This document shows, piece by piece, positions 45,201-53,971 of a stretch of 64,000 nucleotides of DNA; within the stretch, counting starts at the first letter, position 1, and every line of letters begins with the position of its first letter. A model generated the notes under the pieces. It was not told the DNA's origin and searched no databases. It saw only the letters and a list, made by a program, of their open reading frames with translations. Where the stretch lies: positions 5,270,001 to 5,334,000 of the forward strand of contig NZ_CP150235.1 of assembly GCF_037974355.1 (NCBI RefSeq). The letters are read 5' to 3'. Both the position numbers and the translations under genes were made by a program. The stretch is from Paenibacillus sp. FSL R5-0517. Its GTDB lineage: Bacteria > Bacillota > Bacilli > Paenibacillales > Paenibacillaceae.

Positions 45201-45883
45201 AGAGTTTTATCTGGAGTTACATCGATTTCTTTCTCTTCGTGAATCTTACCTTCCCAGAAGATGCTAACAGGGGTGTGGTATACCATCTTATATTTGGGTT
45301 TATTGCCTGGCCTAGTCCCATAAGGTTCTCTTTCAAAGAACTCAAACCCTTTGCCAGTATATGTTCTAAGATCCGCATTTTTTTCACTTGTAACTCTTGG
45401 ACTACCTATTCCTTCATAACTATTTACCTGCTGATATTTTACGCCATCAGGATCGTTCTTTAGCTTAATATCAGTTACCATTTCCTTATCAATTCCTATT
45501 CCTCTATATGGCTTCCAACTTAGTGGCGGCCATTTACTCATATCAACATTATCAGGAATTTCTGTTTTCACAGGGTATGCATCATAGTCAGTTCCTCCGT
45601 TATCCACATCTTTGTGTGTGCCTTGATATTCTGCCCTAAATTCTCCTGAATCAAGTTGATACCAGTAAACTCCCGGTGTTCCTTGAGTTGGGTTTGCATC
45701 AACTGTTACTGCTGGCCCTTTCATGGATTTGGGACCATATTGTTCTTCTAAGGCATTAGCTTTAGGAGTATCAGAAATGCAGTAATAGACTGGTATCATC
45801 ATTAGTATTATTACTAAGACTCTAAATAAATTTCTTAAGCCATCTAATAGATAACGTTTAATATTAAATTTAAACACCACCAA
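42224..45883 (-). CDS. Large surface protein with Ig-like (Big_2) domains, DUF5704-like
   Basis: 1219 residues, exported: a hydrophobic N-terminal segment (LFRVLVIILMMIPVYYCISD) follows a basic start. Two Big_2-like domains are visible around 240-330 and 345-430 (IKWFSSDESIASIELKTGMLKAE, LTWQSSNPTVATIGADGKITTK). The remainder, about 780 residues, is beta-rich without a family I can name with certainty, though it resembles Paenibacillus DUF5704 proteins. Starts at TTG 45883, no clear SD, 5 bases after the SLH gene stop, so probably translated by coupling. Likely held at the cell surface with its SLH partner. Confidence 0.75.
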   Translation of the reverse strand: MVVFKFNIKRYLLDGLRNLFRVLVIILMMIPVYYCISDTPKANALEEQYGPKSMKGPAVTVDANPTQGTPGVYWYQLDSGEFRAEYQGTHKDVDNGGTDYDAYPVKTEIPDNVDMSKWPPLSWKPYRGIGIDKEMVTDIKLKNDPDGVKYQQVNSYEGIGSPRVTSEKNADLRTYTGKGFEFFEREPYGTRPGNKPKYKMVYHTPVSIFWEGKIHEEKEIDVTPDKTLTLGQTQQMEALVKTKGYGATAFGEGIDVSRREAEIKWFSSDESIASIELKTGMLKAESPGTVTVRAIWNNGTYLISDTATITVTSEPGLVVNLPNACKANTTALQAEAVLTKPDRTVHKLTAHPKLTWQSSNPTVATIGADGKITTKGIVGSTTIKAHFVDSAQQLDEQGSQVLEVKDCTDNGGDPVNACSVTISPPSRGAVIEASVIDPSVRGVLKADDRGSEKFDVTRGIPTSEDLYANVLAKEYLFHHRWVNMTGTVTYKVPVKRVYHKTWTIPGRASSGEGDPGTPPEPRELDVPGDKIMQVTRTYSYWQIDNLEVYKLNEAKVSNYALGGYGDTVTLTPNAYSPPTLQSAMDTAVNTHVKPAPCQEIDLGIQGVPGGSDEPPTPDETSLFQSEAEAKVRENNVNNDKVTFNGATIMDPAPVAKSAPQPGTISQPGMIGDLVLYQNRLTIKNTLMNKANQPTTGEITYGLLPGNINGGQDQKFPILGINSVTVHTPVVNYAWVSDDQPHNQKTTPDPTRAALILERPFVVRIPTSGQHLDIGSYPGYGNRDYAKYFRIKQVRFPFDVYNAARSQFIPAMTWVDIPVNQLDTPFYLPVWVDEGNYQIEFRNIAENAPANFTEQQDANTNLTHHVAADTVAVEVIGRLYDFHITDISDYNWENVFRKRMGSPEPTGVSYWTGGNSIDGDPRGNLAPYVLPIRPGSHPVQGFRNAAVKTGYHFKFDLKTKGNMFGKQDGIRITPTFSFVSKDGTTRQEVNLYYHRGQERLIRIGSAQDLEKRFVVLNSRLRNVPGTELGDTARYQYTYELSEEERIQGSLAEHMVRFVDQTSHYKTWVGRYNWMILPSQIRTLIGPKTDIPSSVNVDRANAAIQRWYGEYSLPADVYAVPKGTDLELLARQNQLDEKATVFLRDGYIVVNFNIETLRSGDTNAPHLQYIHAPLMNQWQMEGFDYSPVDSQGKSWPMQDGDVVWYHADQSSRNDFQSQVPH

Positions 45884-45888
45884 AAGTT

Positions 45889-47154
45889 CTATTGATAGAT
45901 TTGAACTTCTTTACCAGCATCATTCTTCAACATATATCCGCCTTTCACAGGATCCAGAGTATGTGATGACCAAAACTTGGTAGGCACTCCTTGCTTCAAC
46001 ATTGCATTCGAATCGTCTGGTAAAGTAATAAACCCTTTTTCTTTCAAATAGCTCACATTAAATAATCGTTGAATTGGAATAGCTATATTATCATTCGCTC
46101 TAGCAATAGTTAAAAGATTTGACTTATCAAATTTAGAAGTAAACGTTATCTCGGCGTAGGTAGAGAAGCGACCTCCTTGTGCCCTAGTCAAGTTCTTTGG
46201 ATCTATAAATAGCGAGGCGTACAGTCCCAAGGGCTTAGTCCCTCGAGTATCCACTACGATAAATCTATGGTACCTTACGACCCCCACATTATTTTTCAAG
46301 GTGTAATCTGTGTTAACTATATCTCCGAAGTTACCCTTGATATATTTGTAATTTGTTACTGTCGTTAAATTCGTACCCGTCGTGCCGACCTCTCTCATTT
46401 CATTCAGATCACTATATTTCCCGGCATCCGTGCCCTCTACGTCCATATAACGCAGCAAAATGGCCGATACTTCTGCACGTGTGGTGGAATCCGCGGGTTT
46501 TAATGTGCCATCCTGAAAGCCACCGACAATGCCTGTCCCGCGAACAAGGGCAAGATACGGAATCTGCTCGGCACGAACGGTGCCACGGTTCACTTCCGGT
46601 GTGGGAAGCAGCGTGTTTTTCGTATCGTTAAAAGCATCTTGGAAGCTGCTGCCGGACTTGATCAATCCATTGGCAATCCATTTCATCATCTCGTAACGAG
46701 TTAGTTCCGCATTCGGATTGAAGCCTTTGGGATAATCGCCAGCGTTAATGAATCCTTGTCCGACAAGCTGGCTAACCGCCGCTTCAGACCAATGTCCCTT
46801 GAGATCAGCAAAGGGATTCTGCCCCTCTACCTTCTCCAGTCCAGTCGCGCGGGCAAGTATGGTGGCATATTCCCCACGCGTGATTTTGCCATTAGGACGA
46901 AACGTTCCATCTTGGTATCCAGAGATCAAGTTTTTTTCATAAGCTTTGGCAATTGTTGCTTGAGCCCAGTGGCCCTTGATATCTTTGAACTTGCTAAGGG
47001 CAGTGTCACTTGTTACCGACGCCGCATTCGCTGTTGACGTCAAATGTACGGGGCCAATCGGTAATAGTGTTGCTGCCAATACAGCTGTCGTTAACAACCC
47101 GACGATCCAACCGTTCCTTTTTTTCTTCTCGTGTCCTTCAATCTGCTTCTTCAA
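45889..47154 (-). CDS. S-layer homology (SLH) domain protein
   Basis: About 421 residues. The signal peptide (WIVGLLTTAVLAATLLPIGPVHLTSTANAA) is followed by three SLH modules at ~55-230 (FKDIKGHWAQATIAKAYEKNLISGYQDGTFRP..., ADLKGHWSEAAVSQLVGQGF..., TVRAEQIPYLALVRGTGIVGGF...). SLH triplets bind pyruvylated secondary cell-wall polymer. The C-terminal ~200 residues are unidentified. TTG 47154 is favoured by spacing after AGGAGC; GTG 47163 touches the SD and is the alternative. First gene of the SLH/large-protein pair. Confidence 0.85.
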   Translation of the reverse strand: MKKQIEGHEKKKRNGWIVGLLTTAVLAATLLPIGPVHLTSTANAASVTSDTALSKFKDIKGHWAQATIAKAYEKNLISGYQDGTFRPNGKITRGEYATILARATGLEKVEGQNPFADLKGHWSEAAVSQLVGQGFINAGDYPKGFNPNAELTRYEMMKWIANGLIKSGSSFQDAFNDTKNTLLPTPEVNRGTVRAEQIPYLALVRGTGIVGGFQDGTLKPADSTTRAEVSAILLRYMDVEGTDAGKYSDLNEMREVGTTGTNLTTVTNYKYIKGNFGDIVNTDYTLKNNVGVVRYHRFIVVDTRGTKPLGLYASLFIDPKNLTRAQGGRFSTYAEITFTSKFDKSNLLTIARANDNIAIPIQRLFNVSYLKEKGFITLPDDSNAMLKQGVPTKFWSSHTLDPVKGGYMLKNDAGKEVQIYQ

Positions 47155-47361
47155 TCTACTCACGCTCCTATGTACCTTAGTATGGGGATGCTTTACTTGG
47201 TCAACCTAGTCACTTCTCTTCATAACAAAAACCTAAATTTGCCATAATAATCAATATTCTACCATGTTGTACTAGGCTATTGGTATTATTTTTCGTTCGT
47301 CCCCATCACTTCAAGGCGTGCAACACTCCTTCTACAGACCCACTTCATTCGTTTAAAACAC

Positions 47362-47395
47362 AAAAAAGGCCATGAATCCGCAGATTCATAGCCTT
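47362..47395 (-). terminator. Terminator after the distal binding-protein gene
   Basis: Minus strand AAGGCTATGAATC / GATTCATGGCCTT followed by TTTTG. The stretch 47155-47500 otherwise holds only the SLH upstream region. Confidence 0.88.
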
Positions 47396-47501
47396 ATGCT
47401 TTAAGGGTGTGGTCTTTTCGTATGCTATTGGAAAAATAAACTCATTCATAGAATAAACCATATCATTCCATTTGATCAACCTTTTTTTATTTCACACAGC
47501 T

Positions 47502-49013
47502 TTATTTTCCGTTCAATTCCTTATAGGATGCTTCCAATTCCGTGATCAATTGATCACCACCGGCTTTTCTCCAGCTTGCAATTTCCTGCTCCCAACCTGC
47601 ATCATCGATTTTACCCATAATGTACTTGGTCTGCGCATCCCAGATCATCTGATCCAGCTCCTGACCACGCTCGGTATAGATCGCCGAAGACAAGGTGAGT
47701 GCCGGATTGGCAATGGCGTACTGCTCATTCTCACGCGCCATCTTTGTACCTTTCATACCAATCGGAACATCGACCAGTTCAGCCACGTTATAACCTTCAA
47801 TGCTTAACAAATTATCCCGATATGGCTTCACTTCACGCTGATAAGCATCGAAATCCTTGAGTTCGGTTTTTCCATCCGCAGTCTTGGTATAGTGCACATC
47901 GAGTAATCCACGGAGCTGCAACGTGCTCAGTTCCTCATCCATCAACTGATCCAGGAACGTAAGGACCTTCTTCAGTTGCTCCTCATCTGTAACGGATGCT
48001 TTCGGAATGACCAGCATTCCGTAGTTTCCAGGCTCTCCGGCGATGCGAATACCATCGGGTCCCTGGAACGGAGCTACATCAATCTCTCCATCCGGAGCAT
48101 TTGGCGTAAGCCGTTGCTGAGAAGATTTTCCGTTCTGAGCCACACCGTTCAGCTTCATGCCAACGAGGCCCGAATCCATTTTTTTGTCTGCATCCGAAGG
48201 ATCAAGGGCAGGGAAGTCACTGTTAATCAGCCCCTCGCTGAACAATCGCTTGAAGAGTTTCATCGTATCCACATATTCGGGAGTCAAGAACTCCGGGGTC
48301 AGTTTCCCAGCATCATCCACACCCCATTTGTTGACACCGCCAATACTTACAGCAATACGCGTCAGTGGCGAAGAGACTCCCTCGTTATATTTCTTAAATA
48401 ACAGTGCACCGTACGTATCTTCCTTACCATTTCCGTCCGGATCATCCTTACGAATAGAGCGCATCACTTCATACCAGTCATCCAGCGTTTTGGGTATATC
48501 CAGCTTCAATGTATCGAACCAGTCCTTGCGATATACGATCGCAGTCCGTCCAATATCCCGGAAGTTCGGAATACCGTAGACCTTGCCTTCAATTTTGATA
48601 TTGTTAAAATAAGCCTCGGATTGGGCAGACAGGTTTTTATAATCCTTCAAGTAAGGCCCAAGTTCCCAGAACAGTCCCGTTTTGGCGGCATTAAACGTTG
48701 TCGGTACATAATTCACACGCATAATGGTCGGCATCTCGCCCGATGCAACCATCACGTTCACTTTATCATCAAAAGCAGACTGCGGAATCCACTGTACATT
48801 GACATCCGTATTGGTATATTCCTCAATCTTCTGTTCAATCCCATTCTCCTTGGCCGGTATATCACCTACCTGCATTAAAGAGATGGAAATGGGAAGTTTA
48901 CCTTCCCCTGCAGCAGGCGCTTTTTCTCCCCCGCAACCTGCAAGCAATCCAGCGGACATTGCACCAATTACAACGATTCCGCCTAAACGGGACATTGGAC
49001 CTTTTGGACTCAT
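47502..49013 (-). CDS. Extracellular sugar-binding lipoprotein (LplA/YtcQ type), copy 1
   Basis: 503 residues. The start at 49013 is supported by AAAAGGAGAGA. Lipoprotein signal peptide with lipobox LLAGC, then a type 1 solute-binding fold (ISLMQVGDIPAKENGIEQKIEEYTNTDVNVQWIP, FRDIGRTAIVYRKDWFDTL, IPKTLDDWYEVMRSIRKDDPDGNGKEDTYG). The family binds complex oligosaccharides for LplB/LplC permeases. It is closely similar to the protein at 50250-51749, from which it is separated only by the GH105 gene. It is the last gene of the operon. Confidence 0.92.
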   Translation of the reverse strand: MSPKGPMSRLGGIVVIGAMSAGLLAGCGGEKAPAAGEGKLPISISLMQVGDIPAKENGIEQKIEEYTNTDVNVQWIPQSAFDDKVNVMVASGEMPTIMRVNYVPTTFNAAKTGLFWELGPYLKDYKNLSAQSEAYFNNIKIEGKVYGIPNFRDIGRTAIVYRKDWFDTLKLDIPKTLDDWYEVMRSIRKDDPDGNGKEDTYGALLFKKYNEGVSSPLTRIAVSIGGVNKWGVDDAGKLTPEFLTPEYVDTMKLFKRLFSEGLINSDFPALDPSDADKKMDSGLVGMKLNGVAQNGKSSQQRLTPNAPDGEIDVAPFQGPDGIRIAGEPGNYGMLVIPKASVTDEEQLKKVLTFLDQLMDEELSTLQLRGLLDVHYTKTADGKTELKDFDAYQREVKPYRDNLLSIEGYNVAELVDVPIGMKGTKMARENEQYAIANPALTLSSAIYTERGQELDQMIWDAQTKYIMGKIDDAGWEQEIASWRKAGGDQLITELEASYKELNGK

Positions 49014-49121
49014 GAACCATCTCTCCTTTTGGATAGCCAATTTGTTCAGCAAACTTGCCTCATTTCACTCATACCAACCATGTATGCGCTATCATAAATA
49101 ATTTAGAGAGAAGAACCAGCA

Positions 49122-50225
49122 TTACGCCAGTTCAATCTCCACCCCTGCCAAAATGAACGGAGCAACCGATTTCGGATCATTGATCCGAATGGACTCGGTC
49201 ACATAATACTCGTAGGACCCGTCACGATACGGGCTTCCTCCAAGACCGGCTCCGCCATTACACTGCGTCAAGGACAGCACGCCTTCACGATCCGTTTGCA
49301 GCAGATGCTGCAGCAGACCCTGATACCCTTTTTCCGCAACCGCTTTGAACTTGCCGCTCAGATATCCTTTACGCACACCCTTGGCCAATGCATAGACAAA
49401 CATTGAGGTGCCTGAAGCCTCCAGATAGTTCCGCTCTCTTCCCGGCTGATCCAGCAGATGTGGCCATAGTCCGGTCTGTTGATCCTGAACATGTACTAAT
49501 GCGTTTGCTACCCGTTCGAAGATGCCCACGATCTGCCCTCGCTGCGGATGATCTACCGGCAGATGATCCAGTGTATCCACAACCGCCATCACATACCAGC
49601 CCATCGCCCGGCTCCAGACATGTGGAGAACATCCCGTCTCCCCCGAACTCCAACGCTGCTCTTTGCTCTCATCCCAGGCATGGTACAAAAGACCACTACG
49701 CGGATCACGTGTACGTTGCTCCACCAGTAAGAGCTGCAGAGCCGCCTTGTCGAACCACTTCTCTTCACCCGTCACTGCGCCATACTGGGTGAGATAAGGA
49801 GTAGCCATATACAAACCATCCAGCCACATCTGGAAAGGGTAAATCTTTTTGTGCCAGAATCCGCCTTCACTCGTATGTGGCTGTCCCTTGAGCTGAGTCA
49901 TAAGTAAATCCGCAGCTTTGCGGTACTTTTCTTCACCCGTTTTCTCATGCAGCAGGAACAGTGATTTTCCCTGATTGATCTGATCCAGGTTATATTCCTC
50001 AACCGTATAGGAACGAATCGAGCCATCTTCCTGAACAAAATGATCCATTAGCTCACGGATGTAGTCAAAATACTTTTGCTCCCCGGTGTGCGTGTACAGC
50101 TCCTCGAGTGCTTTCAGAAAGCAGCCATTCTCATAATGCCAAGTGGAGTACAGCTCATGGTTGCGATAACTTTCCATGAATTGCTGTGCCATGCGCACCG
50201 ATGTGAGTTGCAATGTTTCCTTCAT
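49122..50225 (-). CDS. GH105 unsaturated rhamnogalacturonyl/glucuronyl hydrolase (YteR-like)
   Basis: 367 residues, an (alpha/alpha)6 barrel enzyme of the GH88/GH105 group. Signatures include MWLDGLYMATPYLTQYG, where the Asp is the catalytic residue in YteR, HAWDESKEQRWSSGETGCSPHVWSRAMGWYVMAVVDTLDHLP, and EASGTSMFVYALAKGV. It removes the unsaturated uronic acid from oligosaccharides left by polysaccharide lyases. No signal peptide, so it acts in the cytoplasm after uptake. The ATG at 50225 has GCGGAGG at 7 bases. It sits between two sugar-binding genes, which suggests rhamnogalacturonan oligosaccharides as substrate. Confidence 0.93.
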   Translation of the reverse strand: MKETLQLTSVRMAQQFMESYRNHELYSTWHYENGCFLKALEELYTHTGEQKYFDYIRELMDHFVQEDGSIRSYTVEEYNLDQINQGKSLFLLHEKTGEEKYRKAADLLMTQLKGQPHTSEGGFWHKKIYPFQMWLDGLYMATPYLTQYGAVTGEEKWFDKAALQLLLVEQRTRDPRSGLLYHAWDESKEQRWSSGETGCSPHVWSRAMGWYVMAVVDTLDHLPVDHPQRGQIVGIFERVANALVHVQDQQTGLWPHLLDQPGRERNYLEASGTSMFVYALAKGVRKGYLSGKFKAVAEKGYQGLLQHLLQTDREGVLSLTQCNGGAGLGGSPYRDGSYEYYVTESIRINDPKSVAPFILAGVEIELA

Positions 50226-50249
50226 GATCAAGCCTCCGCTTCCGGCTCT

Positions 50250-51749
50250 TTATTGAGCCTGTTTTTTATAATCTTCGGCATATTCCTCACGAATCTTGTT
50301 TCCACCCGCATTGCCCCAATTCTCAATTTCCTTTTCCCAGCCACTTCGATCGATCTTGCCCATGATATATTTGGTTTGTGCATCTGCAATGACCTGATCC
50401 AGATCCGCCCCGCGGTCACCATATGTTGGGGAATATAACGTTAGCGCAGGGTTTGGCACAGCGTGCTCCGCCAGTTCCTTGGCAAGTGCTGTACCTTTTT
50501 CACCCAGTTCCGTATCCTTCAACTTCGGTACGTTATACCCTTCGACATAAGGAAGGTTGTCACGGTAAGGTTTCACTTCACGCTGGAATGCATCGAAGTC
50601 ACTCATCTCCACCTGATCTTCGCCCACTTTAGTGTAATGTTTATCTTCCATGCCACGCATCAACAGGGTAGCCATCTCAGGGTCCATCAGTTTATCCAGG
50701 AAGGAGAGCAGGTTCTTGAGTTCTTCTTCCGATTTCACCGTCGATTTAGGGAATGCCAGAATGCCCGAGTTACCCGTCTGTCCTGCAACACGATCTCCAT
50801 TGGGTCCGAGCAAACCAGCGATGTCTACCACACCATCCGGATTGTTTTTGGACAGACGCTCTTGCTGACTTTTTCCATTCTGAGCAACACCTACACGGAT
50901 ACCCACAACACCGGAATCATACTTTTTCTCCGCTTCCGTAGAATCGAATACGGCAAAGTCCTGGTTCAGCAGTTTCTCATCATACAACCGTTTCAGCAGA
51001 TCCAGCACCTGCATATATTCCGGCGTCATGAATTCAGGCGTGAAGCTGCCATCCTCCTCAACTTTCCACTTGTTAGGTGCACCAAAACTTACGCCCAGGC
51101 GCGTCGTGAAGGAATATTGGTCCTCATTATATTTTTTGAAAAGCATCAACCCAAACGTATTATCCTGACCATCTCCATCTGGATCGGAGGTTGCCAGTGT
51201 TTTAATCGTCTCATACCATTCATCCGGTGTGGTTGGCACCTTAAGATTCAGCTTCTCGAACCAGTCCTTGCGATAGATCACCGTGGCCCGCGCGATATCC
51301 GAGAAAACTGGAACCCCGTAGATTTTGCCCTCTACCTTGATGTTGTCAAAAAAACGCTCGTTCTGAGCCGACAGATTTTTGTAGTCTTTCAGCAAAGGCC
51401 CCACTTCCCAGAACACATCATTACGCATAGCGCTGGTCACGGTCGGATTATACTGCACCTTCACAATTTTTGGCATATCGCTTGAAGCGATCATCACGTT
51501 AATTTTGTCATTATAGGCCGAAGCTGGTATCCACTGGATATCCAGCTTGGTGTTGGTATACTCTTCAATCTTTTGCTGAACTTCATTGCCTTTGCTTGGC
51601 ACATCACCCACCTGCGCAATGGCTATGGATACATTTTGTACGCCGCCCTCGGCAGCCTGACCCTCGTCTGATCCGCATCCTGCCAGCAACCCTGTCACCA
51701 GTGCCAGTGTGCTCAAGACAGCTACGGCTTTCTTTTTTGTTGCTTTCAT
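50250..51749 (-). CDS. Extracellular sugar-binding lipoprotein (LplA/YtcQ type), copy 2
   Basis: 499 residues. Lipobox GLLAGC after a basic signal peptide (MKATKKKAVAVLSTLALVT). Then VSIAIAQVGDVPSKGNEVQQKIEEYTNTKLDIQWIP and FSDIARATVIYRKDWFEKLNLKVPTTPDEWYETIKTL, closely parallel to copy 1. SD GGGAGG is 10 bases before the ATG. It follows the two permease genes, so it is probably the primary receptor of the transporter. No ATPase gene is present; such systems usually share a MsmX-type ATPase encoded elsewhere. Confidence 0.93.
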   Translation of the reverse strand: MKATKKKAVAVLSTLALVTGLLAGCGSDEGQAAEGGVQNVSIAIAQVGDVPSKGNEVQQKIEEYTNTKLDIQWIPASAYNDKINVMIASSDMPKIVKVQYNPTVTSAMRNDVFWEVGPLLKDYKNLSAQNERFFDNIKVEGKIYGVPVFSDIARATVIYRKDWFEKLNLKVPTTPDEWYETIKTLATSDPDGDGQDNTFGLMLFKKYNEDQYSFTTRLGVSFGAPNKWKVEEDGSFTPEFMTPEYMQVLDLLKRLYDEKLLNQDFAVFDSTEAEKKYDSGVVGIRVGVAQNGKSQQERLSKNNPDGVVDIAGLLGPNGDRVAGQTGNSGILAFPKSTVKSEEELKNLLSFLDKLMDPEMATLLMRGMEDKHYTKVGEDQVEMSDFDAFQREVKPYRDNLPYVEGYNVPKLKDTELGEKGTALAKELAEHAVPNPALTLYSPTYGDRGADLDQVIADAQTKYIMGKIDRSGWEKEIENWGNAGGNKIREEYAEDYKKQAQ

Positions 51750-51818
51750 AACATGAAAACCTCCCTTTTTTATGCAGTTAAATTGTCATCTTGAACTGAA
51801 TTTGAAGCATGTGAAGAC

Positions 51819-52691
51819 TCAACCTTTCACCGAACCCAGCATTACTCCTTTTGCAAAGTGCTTTTGCAGGAATGGGTACACCAGCATAATCGGGATCGTG
51901 GAGAATACGATAACCGCCATGCGAATGGTAAGCGGCTGGATCTCGGTCTCTTCGATACTCGTGTCTCCGATTCGGCTCTGTGCCAGAATGACAATCTCAC
52001 GCAGCCAGACTTGGACAGGCCACTTCTCACTATCGTTGATATAGATTACAGCGCTGAAGAAACTGTTCCAGTGGGCCACTGCATAAAAAAGTGAAAATGT
52101 CGCCATGGCTGGCATGGACAACGGCAGTACAATCCGGAACAATACGCCGACATCGTTACATCCATCAATTTTGGCTGCATCCTCCAGTTCATCGGGAATA
52201 GCCTGGAAGAAGTTTTTCAGTACAATCAAGTTAAACGCACTAATAGCGGTAGGCAGCATCAGCGACCATAATGTATCCGTCAGGTGCAAAGATTTCACGA
52301 CAAAGTACGTTGGAATCATTCCGCCGCTGAAGAGCATCGTGAACAATACACCCAGCAAAATGGGCTGGCGTCCACGCAAATATCTTCTGGAGAGCGGATA
52401 CGCCATAAGTGACGTAAACAACAGGTTAATAAAGGTACCAATCACCGTAATGTAGACCGATACACCCAGACTGCGAATCAAGGTATCCGTTGAGAAAATG
52501 TAGCGGTATGCAGCCAGAGAGAACTCTTTTGGAAAAAGAATAAATCCTCCCTTGGCCACTTCATGTGGACTGGTAAACGATACGGCCAAAATATAAATGA
52601 ACGGTATGACCGTCACGATACCAATCAACAGCAGCAAGCCGTGATTGAGAAAATCAAAGATCCGGTTGCCCCACGTTTTATCCTGTTGCAT
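51819..52691 (-). CDS. Carbohydrate ABC transporter permease (LplC/YtcP type)
   Basis: 290 residues with six transmembrane helices and the EAA loop signature (ELEDAAKIDGCNDVGVLFRIVLPLSMPAMATF). Second permease subunit of the oligosaccharide importer. ATG 52691 is preferred because AGGAGTG is upstream; the GTG at 52703 abuts it. It lies 45 bases after the first permease gene, same operon. Confidence 0.94.
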   Translation of the reverse strand: MQQDKTWGNRIFDFLNHGLLLLIGIVTVIPFIYILAVSFTSPHEVAKGGFILFPKEFSLAAYRYIFSTDTLIRSLGVSVYITVIGTFINLLFTSLMAYPLSRRYLRGRQPILLGVLFTMLFSGGMIPTYFVVKSLHLTDTLWSLMLPTAISAFNLIVLKNFFQAIPDELEDAAKIDGCNDVGVLFRIVLPLSMPAMATFSLFYAVAHWNSFFSAVIYINDSEKWPVQVWLREIVILAQSRIGDTSIEETEIQPLTIRMAVIVFSTIPIMLVYPFLQKHFAKGVMLGSVKG

Positions 52692-52736
52692 CTTAATGTT
52701 CACTCCTGTCTGGTGAAGAACGTCTGCTCCCGAGGG

Positions 52737-53690
52737 TTAGTAGACGCCTTCCTCCCCGAATTTTTTGGCCAGCGTATTGGCACCAAGGACAAGCGCCAGC
52801 CCGACAACCGATTTGAACAACCCGACAGCAGCACTATAACTGTACTGTGCCTGGGTGAGCCCCTTCGTGTACACGTAGGTATCAAATACCTCGCCCACAT
52901 CCCGGTTCGTCGGAGTCAGCATCAGGAAGATCTGTTCAAAGCCTGTATCCAGGAAATTGCCCAGACGCAGAATAAGCAAAATGACGATTGTACTGCGAAT
53001 GGCCGGCAACGTAATGTGCCAGGTTTGGCGCCAGCGATTGGCACCATCAATCCGTGCAGCTTCATAGAGTTGTGTATCAACCCCGGAAAGTGCAGCAAGG
53101 AAGATAATCGTGCCCCAACCGACTTCTTTCCAGATGGATTGTCCAACAATCATCGTACGGAACCATCCGGGTTCAAGCAGGAACGCCACTTTTTGTCCAG
53201 TCAGGTTATAGAGCAATTCATTAATCGCACCGCCCTCGGTTGTGAACAGCATGTAGAACACACCGACAACAACAACCCAGGAAACAAAGTGCGGAACATA
53301 AACAAGCGTTTGTACAAATCGTTTGAAGCGTTCACGGCGAACCTCATTCATCATGAGTGCCAGTACAATCGGCAGCGGGAAAAAGAACACAATGTTATAA
53401 ATGGCGAGTAAAAACGTATTTCGAAACAATGTCCAGAACTGGGGTTCTCCGAAGAAACGCTGGAAATGTTTGAACCCTACCCAGTCACTTCCCAAGATGC
53501 CCTTGTAAGGCGTGTAATCTTGAAAAGCCATCGTGATGCCATACATGGGTATGTATTTGAAAATAACAAAGTAAAGCACACCCGGTATTAACATGATATA
53601 CAGCCACCGGTTTTTGATAATGTCCCTCCACAGCAGGTTTTTGTCACTGCGGGTAGCGGGCCGTGTTCGAGCCGCCGTTTCGGCTTTCAT
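52737..53690 (-). CDS. ABC transporter permease (LplB/YteP type)
   Basis: 317 residues, six transmembrane helices with a long N-terminal arm and an EAA loop (LYEAARIDGANRWRQTWHITLPAIRSTIVILLIL), plus FKYIPMYGITMAFQDYTPYKGI and GFKHFQRFFGEPQFWTLFRNT that mark the LplB group. First gene of the transport operon. SD GGGGAGGAAG, start at 53690. A cre site lies just upstream. Confidence 0.94.
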   Translation of the reverse strand: MKAETAARTRPATRSDKNLLWRDIIKNRWLYIMLIPGVLYFVIFKYIPMYGITMAFQDYTPYKGILGSDWVGFKHFQRFFGEPQFWTLFRNTFLLAIYNIVFFFPLPIVLALMMNEVRRERFKRFVQTLVYVPHFVSWVVVVGVFYMLFTTEGGAINELLYNLTGQKVAFLLEPGWFRTMIVGQSIWKEVGWGTIIFLAALSGVDTQLYEAARIDGANRWRQTWHITLPAIRSTIVILLILRLGNFLDTGFEQIFLMLTPTNRDVGEVFDTYVYTKGLTQAQYSYSAAVGLFKSVVGLALVLGANTLAKKFGEEGVY

Positions 53691-53709
53691 AGTGTCTTCC
53701 TCCCCACAT

Positions 53710-53723
53710 TGGAAACGATTACA
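53710..53723 (+). promoter_or_regulatory. cre site before the sugar ABC operon
   Basis: TGGAAACGATTACA matches all fixed positions of the CcpA consensus TGNAANCGNWNNCA. It lies 20 bases before the first permease start, so catabolite repression of the operon is likely. Confidence 0.65.
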
Positions 53724-53933
53724 AAATATCACTTCCTGAATTCATATCTTCATTGTGGAGGATAAACCTATGACTGGCTATCGTCTCGTTTTAGCCTTTT
53801 GTTATTCCTTATGCAGCAAGGGTTTATCTGATTTCATTCACAGAAATGAAAGGCGCAATGAACTGCTTTTAACCTCCATATTCCTGTCTTAACTTCATGG
53901 ATAAGTGTGGCCTTTTCCCTACACCTGAACATG

Positions 53934-53957
53934 AAAAAGCCTGCCTCCATGGCAGGC
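53934..53957 (-). terminator. Terminator of the AraC sensor-regulator gene
   Basis: Minus strand GCCTGCC / GGCAGGC 7-bp stem, loop 5, followed by TTTTTC. Confidence 0.7.
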
Positions 53958-53971
53958 AGAACAGGCTTGTT

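Noticed and set aside
50463-51485. Open frame of 340 codons on the plus strand
   Set aside because: Lies wholly antisense to the sugar-binding lipoprotein gene, no SD, His/Arg/Phe-rich composition typical of antisense of a coding frame.
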